Shown here: one piece after another, positions 6,262 to 6,287 of the stretch | How the letters are laid out: each line of letters opens with the position of its first letter | Numbering within the stretch: the stretch's first letter is position 1 | DNA from: UBA1205 sp045598105 | GTDB lineage: Bacteria; Bacteroidota; Bacteroidia; Bacteroidales; WCHB1-69 | Length of the DNA: 6,287 nucleotides | Direction: 5' to 3' | NCBI GenBank assembly: GCA_045598105.1 | Contig: JAZLLK010000014.1 | Coordinates: forward strand, 1 to 6,287 | Made by a program: the position numbers and the translations under genes | Notes under the pieces: generated by a model | What the model was told of the DNA's origin: nothing | The model's input: only the letters and a program-made list of their open reading frames with translations | Database searches by the model: none

Positions 6262-6287
6262 ATATGCGGGGTAAGTCAGTTTTCTTT
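6262..6287 (-). promoter_or_regulatory. Leader upstream of the ATG, no Shine-Dalgarno
   Basis: The 26 bases before the ATG read, on the minus strand, an A-rich start, then CTGACTTACCCC and GCATAT. No GGAGG-like site is present at the usual distance, which is common in Bacteroidota. The same reading frame stays open through this leader (codons R K L T Y P A Y), so the start is chosen on the signal peptide only. A promoter would lie outside the window. Confidence 0.4.

Noticed and set aside
1..6287. CRISPR array, tRNA, rRNA or insertion-sequence ends.
   Set aside because: No regularly spaced direct repeats, cloverleaf-like segments or paired inverted ends were seen, and the continuous coding frame leaves no space for them.

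Overview
The window is almost entirely one very long, incomplete gene on the minus strand. Reading the reverse complement from an ATG at 6261 gives 2087 sense codons with no in-frame stop down to base 1. All six aspartate-rich repeat motifs used as checkpoints, and the final codon at bases 1-3, fall in the same frame, so no frameshift is present. The C-terminus and stop lie beyond the left edge. I see no second gene, RNA gene, CRISPR array or insertion sequence. Plus-strand open frames here are antisense shadows.

The protein is a secreted relative of the TcB subunit (TcaC/TcdB) of insecticidal Tc toxins, combined with an RHS/YD-repeat shell. In order from the N-terminus it has: a signal peptide (about residues 1-30); a conserved lead-in (about 31-212); an SpvB domain (about 213-735) interrupted by a cysteine-rich insert (441-622) that holds an SpaA/Cna_B-like fold; two FG-GAP/VCBS motifs (790 and 865); an AT-richer stretch of 650 residues with two probable tandem beta-sandwich modules; four more FG-GAP/VCBS motifs (1524, 1614, 1702 and 1790); a TcdB middle-domain signature (about 1815-1975); and the first YD/RHS repeats (about 1980-2087). 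The rest of the RHS cage and any variable C-terminal toxin would lie to the left of base 1.

The architecture suggests a member of the Bacteroidota. Signal-peptide-bearing SpvB/FG-GAP/RHS proteins with this N-terminal lead-in are typical of that phylum, and no Shine-Dalgarno sequence precedes the start, as is common there. I cannot name a genus. In characterised Tc toxins the TcB and TcC parts form a hollow shell closed by a beta-propeller that holds a cleaved toxic C-terminus. By analogy, this window encodes the propeller and the start of the shell. The most distinctive element is the SpaA-like insert, which carries a plausible Lys-Glu-Asn isopeptide triad inside the SpvB domain.
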